Shown: positions 6,273-12,750, counted from the first letter of the stretch. The stretch is DNA of 12,809 nucleotides from CAVWDI01 sp046259385 (GCA_046259385.1 JBJYWI010000133.1:1-12809); one strand, 5' to 3'. A program made the numbers and translations. Notes: generated by a model not told the origin, from the sequence alone.

Positions 6273-7658
6273 CTAATCTTCTTGGTGGCAGTTACCTTCA
6301 GCGAGCGGCAGCCAGACGGTAAACGTCGTGCCGCTCGGTTCATTATTCGCAACCTCTATGCTTCCCCCGTGACTGCGAATAATCCAGTAAGCGATTGAAA
6401 GCCCGAGCCCAAAGCCTTTGCCGTCCTTGGAACGGGTGCGTGACTTTTCGCCGCGGTAAAAACGCTCAAAAATATGGGGAAGATCCTCATCGGGTATGCC
6501 CGGACCATTGTCGCTCACAGTTACCTGGGCATTGTTCAGCTCTTTGCGCAGCCCGATAACGACTTCCCCACCCAGGGGGGTGTACTTGATCGCATTACCT
6601 ACCAGATTCACAAGCACCTGCTTCAGGCGATCCCGGTCGCCACAGACCAGAACCTGGTCAATATCCTCCAAGCGCAGGTTTACCTGGTCTTTTGCCAGTA
6701 CATTCATCTGGTTAAGTACGTCCAGGACGAGCGTATCCAGTTCGACATCGGTTCTTACCAGCGGAAGTTTCCCGGATTCCGCTTGAGCCAGGAGTAGTAA
6801 ATCACCAACAAGCCGGGTCAGGCGTCCGACTTCATTGTCGATGCCGTTAAGGGATTCCTCGTCCACGCACTGCATCCGGCGCAGTAAATCAACGTTTCCT
6901 TTAATAACTGTCAGGGGCGTTCTCAGTTCATGGCCGACATCAGCGACAAAGCGCCTCTGGGTATCAAATAGATTTTCAAGGCGGCTGAGTGTTTTATTGA
7001 ATGAATGGATCAATTGGCCGACCTCATCGTCGGGTGGGCCTTTATAAGGGATTCGGCGTGAAAGGTCATCTGCGCGAGTTATCTGCAGCGCTGTCCGAGT
7101 CACATCTTCCAGTGGCGATAGGGCTTGTTTGGTGCTGAACCAGCTTGCGACCCCGGCGATTGTCATTGAAACAGCAGCTCCAATAAACAATACATACAGC
7201 AGGACATTCTGGATGGTATCAATCATTGAAAGGCTGGTAGCGACCTGCAAGGTTCCGACGATACGCTCATTGCTGCGAATGATCAAAGGAACCGTCAGGA
7301 CACGCAGACGGGCATTGCCCACGCCGACGTCTTTAAAGACGGGCTCGGTATCGTAAAAACCAGCCGGATCTAGCGGCTGGTTGTATCCCTGAATGTTCTG
7401 GGATGCAGATTCGAGCTGGCCATCTTTTCCCCAGACCTGGATGTAGACATCCGCAAACAGGTCAAGTTCAGGCATGGTGACACCCAGCCTTCCAGCGCGT
7501 GCGTTTCCGATAATCTGGGATGCCGCCCGTGCCAGAGTCTGGTCTACCTGCCGGGTGAGTGTGATACTCACCGAGATGTAAACCGCCATCCCGAATATAA
7601 ATAAGATTCCCCCAACGATAGATGTTGAAAGGAACGCTAGGCGGGCGCGCAGTGACAT
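6273..7658 (-). CDS. Two-component sensor histidine kinase (HAMP, HisKA)
   Basis: A 461-residue inner-membrane kinase. TM1 is about 7-30 and TM2 about 152-172, flanking an extracytoplasmic sensor region of about 120 residues of unknown ligand. HAMP follows at 173-230. The HisKA domain has the phosphoacceptor H243 (GHELRTPLTVIKGN). The HATPase_c domain shows the N box NLVGNAIKYTP with N355, the G1 box DNGPGIP (383-389), an F box around 396-401 (HIFERFYRG) and the G2 box GFGLGL (415-420). All catalytic elements are intact. It starts 9 bp after the response regulator stop, with a GAGGAG site overlapping the end of that gene, so the two are co-translated or at least co-transcribed. Architecture resembles the MprB/BaeS-like group, but no specific orthologue can be assigned. 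Confidence 0.95.
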   Translation of the reverse strand: MSLRARLAFLSTSIVGGILFIFGMAVYISVSITLTRQVDQTLARAASQIIGNARAGRLGVTMPELDLFADVYIQVWGKDGQLESASQNIQGYNQPLDPAGFYDTEPVFKDVGVGNARLRVLTVPLIIRSNERIVGTLQVATSLSMIDTIQNVLLYVLFIGAAVSMTIAGVASWFSTKQALSPLEDVTRTALQITRADDLSRRIPYKGPPDDEVGQLIHSFNKTLSRLENLFDTQRRFVADVGHELRTPLTVIKGNVDLLRRMQCVDEESLNGIDNEVGRLTRLVGDLLLLAQAESGKLPLVRTDVELDTLVLDVLNQMNVLAKDQVNLRLEDIDQVLVCGDRDRLKQVLVNLVGNAIKYTPLGGEVVIGLRKELNNAQVTVSDNGPGIPDEDLPHIFERFYRGEKSRTRSKDGKGFGLGLSIAYWIIRSHGGSIEVANNEPSGTTFTVWLPLAEGNCHQED

Positions 7659-7667
7659 TCGCGCAGG

Positions 7668-8345
7668 TTACGTCTCCTCGCGCAGGACATAACCCATCCC
7701 ACGGACTGTATGTATCAGGCGCGGCTCTTCATCTGCTTCCAGTTTTTGTCGCAAATAGCGAATATACACTTCAATGATATTGCTTTCGCCGCCGAAATCA
7801 TAACCCCAAACGCGGTCAAATATCATATCGCGTGTGAGTACCTGGCGCGGGTGGCGCAAAAACAGTTCAAGGAGCTCATACTCTTTGGCGGTCAGGGAGA
7901 TAATTCGATCTCCACGGGATGCCTGTCTTGTGCCGGTATCCAGGGAGAGATCGGCAAACCTGAGAACCTGAGGCCGGCTTGGCTGCGCCCTGCGAAGCAA
8001 AGCCCGGATGCGTGCCAGAAGCTCGTCCAGGTTAAACGGTTTAGTCATATAGTCATCGGCGCCCATGTCCAAACCCTGGATGCGGTCGGTAACTGCGTCC
8101 TTGGCAGTGAGGATTAATATGGGCACAGGTCCGCCTGCGCGCAACCGGCGGCAAACTTCGAGTCCGTCGATTCCAGGAAGCATCAAATCCAGAACGACTA
8201 AATCGTACTGGTTATCAAGCGAAAGCGCTAGTCCGGACTGTCCATCAAGGGCAGTATCAACCTGGTATCCTTCATAAGCAAGCCCCCGGCGTAAAAACTT
8301 AAGGATCGCTTCATCGTCTTCAATTACTAGTATTTTTGCGGTCAT
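7668..8345 (-). CDS. OmpR/PhoB-family response regulator
   Basis: A 225-residue DNA-binding regulator. The receiver domain (1-118) has the acidic pair D10/D11, phosphoacceptor D53 (VVLDLMLPG), T80 and K102 (TKPF). The winged-helix effector domain spans about 127-222, with the typical LTAKEYELLELFLRHP and VYIRYLRQKL helices and an HTVRGMGYVL wing. The ATG is preceded by GGAGGG three bases upstream. It is the first gene of a two-gene operon with the kinase, and its leader includes the hairpin at 8389-8438. Targets are unknown. The preceding intergenic region lies after rplL on the same strand, so read-through from the ribosomal cluster cannot be excluded. Confidence 0.96.
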   Translation of the reverse strand: MTAKILVIEDDEAILKFLRRGLAYEGYQVDTALDGQSGLALSLDNQYDLVVLDLMLPGIDGLEVCRRLRAGGPVPILILTAKDAVTDRIQGLDMGADDYMTKPFNLDELLARIRALLRRAQPSRPQVLRFADLSLDTGTRQASRGDRIISLTAKEYELLELFLRHPRQVLTRDMIFDRVWGYDFGGESNIIEVYIRYLRQKLEADEEPRLIHTVRGMGYVLREET

Positions 8346-8388
8346 AAACCCTCCGGCTTTTTTTTAAATATACCACAGGCTTGGTAAC

Positions 8389-8438
8389 ACCAAAAGGTGG
8401 CTGTTCAGCGTTTATAAACTTGGACAGCCCCTTTTGGT
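8389..8438. repeat. Long imperfect hairpin upstream of the response regulator
   Basis: The left arm ACCAAAAGGTGGCTGT (8389-8404) and right arm ACAGCCCCTTTTGGT (8424-8438) pair over 15 bp with a single bulged base. The 19-nt loop contains the palindrome GTTTATAAAC (8410-8419). Neither strand has a T-tract after the stem, so it does not look like a simple intrinsic terminator. It lies about 45 bp upstream of the regulator start and could be a leader structure, a protein-binding site or a degenerate mobile-repeat relic. Confidence 0.7.
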
Positions 8439-8471
8439 TTGCCAGATATATACACTCGAGATGAGATTACT

Positions 8472-8486
8472 TTGTATATTATACAA
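8472..8486 (-). promoter_or_regulatory. Palindromic -10 region, candidate regulator promoter
   Basis: On the minus strand TTGTATAATATACAA is a 7+1+7 inverted repeat containing a perfect TATAAT (8483-8478). No good -35 box lies 16-18 bp upstream, so an activator-dependent promoter for the response regulator operon is possible. Transcripts from here would include the hairpin at 8389-8438. Confidence 0.35.
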
Positions 8487-8522
8487 CCTGAATTTAAATA
8501 ATTCCTGAGTATATTTTTAATC

Positions 8523-8536
8523 AACTCGCCCGAGTT
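8523..8536. repeat. Short inverted repeat after rplL
   Basis: AACTCG (8523-8528) and CGAGTT (8531-8536) could form a small stem about 20 bp after the rplL stop. It is followed on the minus strand only by GATTAAAAATA, without a T-tract, so a role as the cluster's terminator is doubtful. No better terminator for rplL is visible. Confidence 0.3.
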
Positions 8537-8556
8537 ATTTATTGAGGTGTATGCCT

Positions 8557-8940
8557 TTATGCAAGCTCGATGGTCGCGCCAGCCGTTTCCAGCTTCGTTT
8601 TTGCATCGTTTGCAGCGTCTTTGCTAACGCCTTCCAGAATCTTGCCACCGTCGGTTTCCGCAACCTCTTTGGCTTCCTTGAGGCCAAGGCTGGTCAACTG
8701 ACGAATAGCTTTGATAACCTCAATTTTCTTCGGACCGGGGTCTTTTATAACCACATCGAATTCAGTCTTTTCTTCTTCGGGTTCCGCAGCCGCAGCGGCT
8801 CCTGGAACAGCAGCGGCGGCTACCGCTACGGGAGCGGCAGCGGATACACCCCACTCCTCTTCCAGTTTCTTTACCAGTTCAGAAGCTTCGATAATCGATA
8901 GCTTTCCGAGTTCTTCTACTAATTTATCTAAATCAGCCAT
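8557..8940 (-). CDS. rplL: 50S ribosomal protein L7/L12
   Basis: A 127-residue stalk protein that recruits translation GTPases to the ribosome. The N-terminal dimerisation domain (1-32) binds L10. An Ala/Pro-rich hinge follows (34-54), then the globular C-terminal domain (58-127) with the conserved KKIEVIKAIRQLTSLGLKEAK factor-binding segment (71-91). The ATG has GGAG at 5-6 bp. It follows rplJ by 45 bp and should be co-transcribed from the L10 leader. It is the last gene of the cluster: rpoB, its usual neighbour in many bacteria, does not follow. Confidence 0.98.
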   Translation of the reverse strand: MADLDKLVEELGKLSIIEASELVKKLEEEWGVSAAAPVAVAAAAVPGAAAAAEPEEEKTEFDVVIKDPGPKKIEVIKAIRQLTSLGLKEAKEVAETDGGKILEGVSKDAANDAKTKLETAGATIELA

Positions 8941-8985
8941 TTTTTTCTCCTAAAAGTATTTTCTTGTTTTTTGACTGTCATTTAT

Positions 8986-9525
8986 TTATGATGCTAATTC
9001 TTGCGCTTCTTCCTTTTTTGAATACGCACATATAACCGCTGAAATCTGGCGGGCGGGTTCCGAAAATAGTCTCGCAAGCTTATTCGCCGGGGACATCAGG
9101 ACACCAAGCAGTTGCGCATGGACTACCGGCATTGGCGGCAGGTCTGCCAGAGCTCTGATTGTCTGGTTGTCGATTGGTTCTTTTTCAAGATAACCGGACT
9201 TAATGTTGAGAAACTCAGTATTTTTCTCAAAATCTGAAACAACCTTTGCCATCGCCGCTGGGTCTTCAAACGCAAATGCGATTGCTGTGCTACCCACAAA
9301 GTCAATTTCAGTCAGAGGTAAGCCGATTTTCTCAAACGCGAGCTTTCCCAAGGTGTTCTTGACGATATGGAATTCGCCGCCTGATTCGCGTGATTTCTGG
9401 CGCAGTTCATCAAAATCCTTCATGGTAAGACCGGCATATTCGGTCAGAATAAAAGCTTTGCTACGGTCCATCCAGTCGGCGTATTGATCAACAAGCTCTT
9501 CTTTTTTCTGTTTGGTTATTGCCAC
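8986..9525 (-). CDS. rplJ: 50S ribosomal protein L10
   Basis: A 179-residue stalk base protein that anchors L7/L12 dimers and, in complex with them, represses its own mRNA by binding the leader. The GTG start at 9525-9523 has a perfect AGGAGG at 7 bp. The N-terminal domain contains FILTEYAGLTMKDFDELR (26-43) and FHIVKNTLGKLAF (52-64), typical of L10. The C-terminal helix (about 140-170) would hold the L7/L12 dimers. It lies downstream of the L10 leader and its terminator. Confidence 0.97.
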   Translation of the reverse strand: MAITKQKKEELVDQYADWMDRSKAFILTEYAGLTMKDFDELRQKSRESGGEFHIVKNTLGKLAFEKIGLPLTEIDFVGSTAIAFAFEDPAAMAKVVSDFEKNTEFLNIKSGYLEKEPIDNQTIRALADLPPMPVVHAQLLGVLMSPANKLARLFSEPARQISAVICAYSKKEEAQELAS

Positions 9526-9543
9526 TTATTGACCTCCTTTCAA

Positions 9544-9583
9544 TAAAAAAAGTCTTTGCACGCAGAGTTTGCTGGCAAAGACT
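9544..9583 (-). terminator. Intrinsic terminator/attenuator in the L10 leader
   Basis: On the minus strand AGTCTTTGC (9583-9575) and GCAAAGACT (9559-9551) form a perfect 9-bp stem with a 15-nt loop, followed by a run of T (down to 9545). It sits 19 bp before the rplJ start, after the L10-binding fold. This is the expected place for attenuation of rplJL in response to free L10-L12. I did not resolve a clear competing antiterminator. Confidence 0.75.
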
Positions 9584-9694
9584 CTCCTCCCGTGATAACC
9601 GGGAATAATTTTATTGGAGCGGCCTCCACCTGGGCAGGGTATTAAGCTGGCAATTTCTAGCACAGCGCCTGCTGTCTCTGGCGAAGCAAAATTG
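9584..9694 (-). ncRNA. L10 ribosomal-protein leader (autoregulatory RNA)
   Basis: The minus strand shows the conserved L10-leader elements in order: CCAGAGACAGCAGG (about 9683-9670), then CTTAATACCCTGCC (9644-9631) and AGGTGG (9630-9625). CAGG and CCTG close the main stem, with the GAGACAG and CUUAAU/AGGU segments forming the L10 binding core known from other bacteria. A small hairpin (TCCCG/CGGGA, 9604-9588) follows, then the terminator at 9544-9583. L10-L12 binding to this fold represses rplJL in many phyla (family knowledge). Confidence 0.85.
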
Positions 9695-9701
9695 ATTAGG
9701 T

Positions 9702-9730
9702 ATTATATTACAGTTAGCTGCTTTCCTCAA
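9702..9730 (-). promoter_or_regulatory. Sigma70 promoter for rplJ-rplL
   Basis: On the minus strand TTGAGG (9730-9725), a 17-bp spacer and TATAAT (9707-9702) form a good promoter whose -35 box lies in the last codons of rplA. Transcription would start near 9695, just before the L10 leader, allowing rplJL to be expressed separately from the upstream genes. Confidence 0.65.
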
Positions 9731-10433
9731 TAGCAAGCGTTTGGCCGGGATCAATTTTAATCCCCGGTCCCATTGTGGTTGTCAGTGTTACTTTGCGGAT
9801 ATAAGTGCCTTTTGACGCAGCAGGTTTTGCTTTCCGGACGGCATCCATGAAGGCTCCCAGATTGTCGAGCAGTTGATTTTCGTTGAACGAGGTTTTCCCA
9901 ATTGGAACATGCAGGTTTGCTGTTTTGTCGAGCCTAAATTCAATCCGGCCTGCTTTTGATTCCTGAATCACCCGGGGCAGATCATCTTCAGGGACAACTG
10001 TCCCGGCTTTTGGGTTTGGCATCAGGCCGCGCGGGCCCAGGATTTTTCCAAGTCGTCCGACCTGACCCATCATATCAGGGGTTGCAACTGCAACATCAAA
10101 GTCCGTCCAGCCGTCCTGGATCTTTTTAATCATTTCGTCGTCATCAGCAACGTAGTCGGCGCCTGCGTCGCGGGCTAATGTTGCGCCATCGCCCTGGGCA
10201 AAAACGAGAACCCTGACCGTTTTTCCGGTTCCATGGGGCAGCAATACAACATCGCGAACCTGCTGATCGGCATGGCGGGGATCCACGCCCAATTTGATAT
10301 GAACTTCAACAGTTTCATCGAAGTTGGCGAAAGCAGTTTCTTTTGCGAGTGTTACAGCCTCTTTCGGGCTGTACTTGTGTTCCGGATCGACTTTTTCAGC
10401 CGCCGACCTAAACTTTTTTCCGTGTTTTGACAT
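9714..10433 (-). CDS. rplA: 50S ribosomal protein L1
   Basis: A 239-residue protein of the mobile L1 stalk, which helps release deacylated tRNA from the E site. It is also a translational repressor of its own mRNA in many bacteria. Characteristic blocks are the N-terminal DETVEVHIKLGVDPRHADQQ (39-58), the domain II segment LGKILGPRGLMPNPKAGTV (132-150) and the C-terminal GTYIRKVTLTTTMGPGIKID. Domain order and length are normal. ATG follows AAAGGAG at 5 bp, immediately after an L1-binding-like hairpin. It lies 83 bp downstream of rplK. Confidence 0.98.
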   Translation of the reverse strand: MSKHGKKFRSAAEKVDPEHKYSPKEAVTLAKETAFANFDETVEVHIKLGVDPRHADQQVRDVVLLPHGTGKTVRVLVFAQGDGATLARDAGADYVADDDEMIKKIQDGWTDFDVAVATPDMMGQVGRLGKILGPRGLMPNPKAGTVVPEDDLPRVIQESKAGRIEFRLDKTANLHVPIGKTSFNENQLLDNLGAFMDAVRKAKPAASKGTYIRKVTLTTTMGPGIKIDPGQTLAIEESS

Positions 10434-10445
10434 TTTAGCTCCTTT

Positions 10446-10477
10446 GTGGTGCGAGCGGACCTATCCGGTCCTCCCAC
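10446..10477 (-). promoter_or_regulatory. L1-binding-site mimic in front of rplA
   Basis: The minus-strand RNA reads GUGGGA, hairpin GGACC-GGAUA-GGUCC, then GCUCGCA and CCAC. GUGG pairs with CCAC, and the asymmetric internal loop (GA opposite GCUCGCA) resembles the GUGGGAGG...CCAC region of the 23S L1 stalk. CCAC abuts AAAGGAG, the rplA Shine-Dalgarno site, so L1 binding could block initiation. It is the second copy of the motif at 10956-10989. Confidence 0.7.
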
Positions 10478-10516
10478 GAGAAAAATCTATTTCCAGCTGT
10501 TTATAGCCGGGGAAAA

Positions 10517-10942
10517 TTAATCTATTACTTTTAATCCCATATTACGGGCAGTCCCTTCAATCTGCCGCATGGCAGCTTCAATATCATTCGCGTTGAGGTC
10601 TTTCATCTTTATCTCAGCGATTTCGCGCAGTTGGTCGCGAGTGACTTCTCCCACAATTTCCCTTGGGGGATTTGAAGAACCTTTTTCGACACCTGCGGCT
10701 TTTTTAAGAAGAACCGACGCCGGCGGGGTTTTCAATATAAATGAGAAAGAACCGTCGTGATAAACGCTGATTTCAGCGGGAACAATCTCACCTATCCGGC
10801 TGGATGTACGTGCGTTGTATTCTTTGCAGAATGCCATCAAATTGATCCCATGACCTGCAAGGGCAGGACCAATGGGAGGGGCAGGATTGGCTTTTCCTGC
10901 TGGAATTTGTAATTTTACAACTGCTTTTAGTTTCTTTGCCAC
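10517..10942 (-). CDS. rplK: 50S ribosomal protein L11
   Basis: A 141-residue protein of the GTPase-associated centre that binds 23S rRNA with L10. The start is the GTG at 10942-10940, preceded by AAAGGAG at 6 bp. This gives the standard sequence VAKKLKAVVKLQIPAGKANP and the standard length of 141. An in-frame ATG further upstream at 10981 would add 13 residues that are really part of the leader hairpin. The N-terminal proline-rich PAPPIGPALAGHGINLMAF, the thiostrepton-binding domain, and the C-terminal rRNA-binding helices (MKDLNANDIEAAMRQIEGTA) are intact. Confidence 0.97.
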   Translation of the reverse strand: MAKKLKAVVKLQIPAGKANPAPPIGPALAGHGINLMAFCKEYNARTSSRIGEIVPAEISVYHDGSFSFILKTPPASVLLKKAAGVEKGSSNPPREIVGEVTRDQLREIAEIKMKDLNANDIEAAMRQIEGTARNMGLKVID

Positions 10943-10955
10943 TTTTTTCTCCTTT

Positions 10956-10989
10956 GTGGTGCAAGCGGGCACTGTGGGCACCCTCCCAC
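10956..10989 (-). promoter_or_regulatory. L1-binding-site mimic in front of rplK
   Basis: The minus-strand RNA reads GUGGGA, hairpin GGGUGC-CCACA-GUGCCC, then GCUUGCA and CCAC, directly joined to the rplK Shine-Dalgarno AAAGGAG (10955-10949). Compared with the copy before rplA, the flanking GUGGGA and GCUYGCACCAC are kept while the hairpin sequence changes with pairing preserved. That is compensatory change between the two copies. This is the classical location for L1 feedback on the L11 operon. Confidence 0.75.
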
Positions 10990-11046
10990 GTTTGGGTTAT
11001 TTATGCCTGACTCTTTTATGTTTCAACGGTGGTTTTTGAATTACGC

Positions 11047-11946
11047 TTAAGCTTTTTCCACCTGCAAAAAATCAAGTTCGATCGGAGTCTCTCTGCCAAA
11101 GAAGTTGACCATTACCCTCACCTTGGCTCGCTCCATGTCGATTTCGTTCACCGTTCCGCGAAAATCATTGAATGGACCATCAACAATGCGAACCCTTTCC
11201 CCGGGTTTAAAAGTTACTTTGATTCTGGGGGCATCTGCTTCCATTCGTTTGATAATTTGAGCCACTTCCTCCGTGCGCAGCGGAGTGGGCGTAGCGCCCA
11301 TGCCGACGAATCCAGTAACACCCGGGGTGTTGCGAACCACATACCAGGATTCTTCAGACATGATCATATTAACCAGAATGTAACCGGGAAAAACACGCCG
11401 CTCTACTGTCCGTCTTTTACCCTCTTTCACTTCTATCTCTTCTTCAGTCGGGACTACGACATCGAAGATCATGTCTTTCATGCCCATGGTTTCGATTCTC
11501 TGTTCGAGATTATGGCGAACTTTGTTTTCATATCCCGAGTAACAGTGGACAACAAACCATGAGCGGTCATCATCCTCCGCTGGGATTTCATCAACAGCCT
11601 GAAATTCCTCTGTGGGCGGGATATCTTCCCCGGAAAGGGTTTCTTCCGCAGGCGGGATTTCATCTCCAGCCGAAACCTCGACTTCAGAGGGCAAATCACC
11701 CTCGAAGATAATTTCTTCACGGGACGCTTCAGCTGACTGGTAGTCTGCGATTATCGAAGCTGCTGCTGCTGCAGCTGCCTGCTTATCGGATTCCGATTCT
11801 GTAATGACGTCCAGAGAATCAGTGAGTGATTTTTCTTCATCCGAACGCGTTTCGACAGCAGGCTCTTCAGGCGATTCTCCCTGTTTGGATCCCTGACCTT
11901 CGACCGTATTATTTGACAATTCGTCTTGGTCGGATGCTGACATCAT
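11047..11946 (-). CDS. nusG: Transcription factor NusG with acidic N-terminal extension
   Basis: A 299-residue NusG, against about 180 in most bacteria. NusG binds RNA polymerase, modulates pausing and couples to Rho or ribosomes. The NGN domain spans about 128-235 (RSWFVVHCYSGYENKV, then RRVFPGYILVNM and VRNTPGVTGFVG). The KOW domain spans 245-299 (FKPGERVRIVDGPFNDFRGTVNEID). Residues 1-127 are an additional, strongly acidic, probably disordered segment with an Ala run at 57-63 and three related repeats near 95-125 (DEIPPAEE, EDIPPTEE, DEIPAEDD). Two ATGs are adjacent (11946 and 11943), with GAGGA about 9 bp upstream. It lies between secE and rplK. Core function is certain; the extension's role is unknown. 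Confidence 0.96.
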   Translation of the reverse strand: MMSASDQDELSNNTVEGQGSKQGESPEEPAVETRSDEEKSLTDSLDVITESESDKQAAAAAAASIIADYQSAEASREEIIFEGDLPSEVEVSAGDEIPPAEETLSGEDIPPTEEFQAVDEIPAEDDDRSWFVVHCYSGYENKVRHNLEQRIETMGMKDMIFDVVVPTEEEIEVKEGKRRTVERRVFPGYILVNMIMSEESWYVVRNTPGVTGFVGMGATPTPLRTEEVAQIIKRMEADAPRIKVTFKPGERVRIVDGPFNDFRGTVNEIDMERAKVRVMVNFFGRETPIELDFLQVEKA

Positions 11947-12051
11947 TTTTCTATTTCCTCAAATACCTGTAATATAACCGAAATAAAACCTGTTAAATTT
12001 CCTTTGGAGTGGTTGTGATTTCTTTAAAAGCAAAGCGTTCCTCAAAAGGAT

Positions 12052-12279
12052 TCACCCTAAGAGGAAGGAAAAAATCCTTGTATAAATAAAATCCAGAACC
12101 CCCAACAGGGCGCTCATGCTTAAGGTAACGATAATAACAATAATGGTTAAATTTGTCGCTTCGCGTCTTGTTGGCCAGGTGACTTTGCGCAATTCACCAA
12201 TAGTTTCCTTAATATAGCGCTGTATCGCGTTTTGTTGTTTACGAGTGCCCTTTCTTTCATCACGTTTTGCTTTTGCCAC
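12052..12279 (-). CDS. secE: Preprotein translocase subunit SecE
   Basis: A 75-residue single-spanning subunit of the SecYEG channel. GTG start at 12279-12277 with AAGGAG at 6 bp. The conserved amphipathic motif ELRKVTWPTRRE is at 29-40, followed by one transmembrane helix at about 43-68. Length fits the short bacterial SecE type. It stands in its usual place before nusG, separated by 105 bp in which I see no convincing structure. Confidence 0.95.
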   Translation of the reverse strand: MAKAKRDERKGTRKQQNAIQRYIKETIGELRKVTWPTRREATNLTIIVIIVTLSMSALLGVLDFIYTRIFSFLLG

Positions 12280-12321
12280 AAGTAACTCCTTGGTTTAAAC
12301 GCTCTTTAAATTAACTGATAC

Positions 12322-12354
12322 GGGCAAAACGCCGCCTAGAAGACGGCGTTACCC
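12322..12354 (-). terminator. Weak hairpin between tRNA-Trp and secE
   Basis: On the minus strand AACGCCG (12350-12344) and CGGCGTT (12334-12328) form a 7-bp stem with a 9-nt loop. An outer GGG/CCC pair could extend it across a small internal loop. Only two extra T residues follow, so it may be a leaky terminator or a processing signal between the tRNA and secE. Confidence 0.4.
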
Positions 12355-12364
12355 AGATCTCAGG

Positions 12365-12437
12365 CAGGCCAGGCAGGAGTCGAACCCACAACCCCCGGTT
12401 TTGGAGACCGGTGCTCTGCCAATTGAGCTACTGGCCT
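12365..12437 (-). tRNA. trnW: tRNA-Trp (anticodon CCA)
   Basis: A 73-nt cloverleaf on the minus strand. The acceptor stem AGGCCAG/CTGGCCT has 7 bp and the discriminator is G. The D arm is GCTC-AATTGGCA-GAGC, and the anticodon arm is CCGGT-CTCCAAA-ACCGG with anticodon CCA. The variable loop is GGGTT, and the T arm is GTGGG-TTCGACT-CCTGC, with two G-T pairs in the stem. CCA is not encoded directly after the discriminator (CTGCC follows). It lies between rpmG and secE, a common placement. Confidence 0.96.
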
Positions 12438-12446
12438 GTAATTTTG

Positions 12447-12495
12447 GTCTGGTTGTAATCTATCCTCTGCCAGCGTTTCAACAGGACAACCAGAC
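12447..12495. repeat. 10-bp inverted repeat upstream of tRNA-Trp
   Basis: GTCTGGTTGT (12447-12456) and ACAACCAGAC (12486-12495) are perfect complements with a 29-nt loop, ending 10 bp before the tRNA 5' end. A transcript through rpmG into the tRNA would fold here, which suggests a processing or regulatory stem. Confidence 0.6.
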
Positions 12496-12509
12496 GAGAA
12501 TAGCGTACC

Positions 12510-12543
12510 ATATCTTACGGGATAATCAAGACCTGTAAGATAT
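12510..12543. repeat. 9-bp inverted repeat at the rpmG stop codon
   Basis: ATATCTTAC (12510-12518) and GTAAGATAT (12535-12543) pair perfectly with a 16-nt loop, and the last base overlaps the rpmG stop codon. No T-tract follows on the minus strand, so a processing or stability hairpin is likelier than an intrinsic terminator. Confidence 0.55.
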
Positions 12544-12707
12544 TACTTTGTCTCACGGTGCAACGTATGTTTCCGGCAGGTTGAGCAAAATTTCTTCAGC
12601 TCAATCCGTCCCGGATCATTGCGGCGGTTCTTTTCGGTTGTGTAGTTCCGGTTCCTGCACACGGTACATTCCAGAGTGATTACCGGACGGACATCTTTTT
12701 TAGCCAT
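12543..12707 (-). CDS. rpmG: 50S ribosomal protein L33, zinc-binding form
   Basis: A 54-residue ribosomal protein near the E site, found by direct translation of the minus strand. It starts at ATG 12707-12705 (MAKKDVRPVITLEC) and ends at TAA 12545-12543. Two CxxC pairs, C14/C17 and C41/C44, make it the zinc-binding C+ type. The remaining sequence (NYTTEKNRRNDPGRIELKKF) matches the L33 core. An AGGG site lies about 9 bp upstream. It sits between tuf and tRNA-Trp, as in many bacteria. Confidence 0.95.
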   Translation of the reverse strand: MAKKDVRPVITLECTVCRNRNYTTEKNRRNDPGRIELKKFCSTCRKHTLHRETK

Positions 12708-12750
12708 AACGTTCTACCCTGAATCAGCTTATTGCTTGGTTTTTATCAGA

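Noticed and set aside
8389..8438. Hairpin as intrinsic terminator of rplL
   Set aside because: No T-tract follows the stem on either strand.
10943..10981. Upstream ATG at 10981 as rplK start
   Set aside because: It lies inside the L1-mimic hairpin, has no ribosome binding site and adds 13 non-L11 residues. The GTG at 10942 has AAAGGAG and gives the standard 141 residues.
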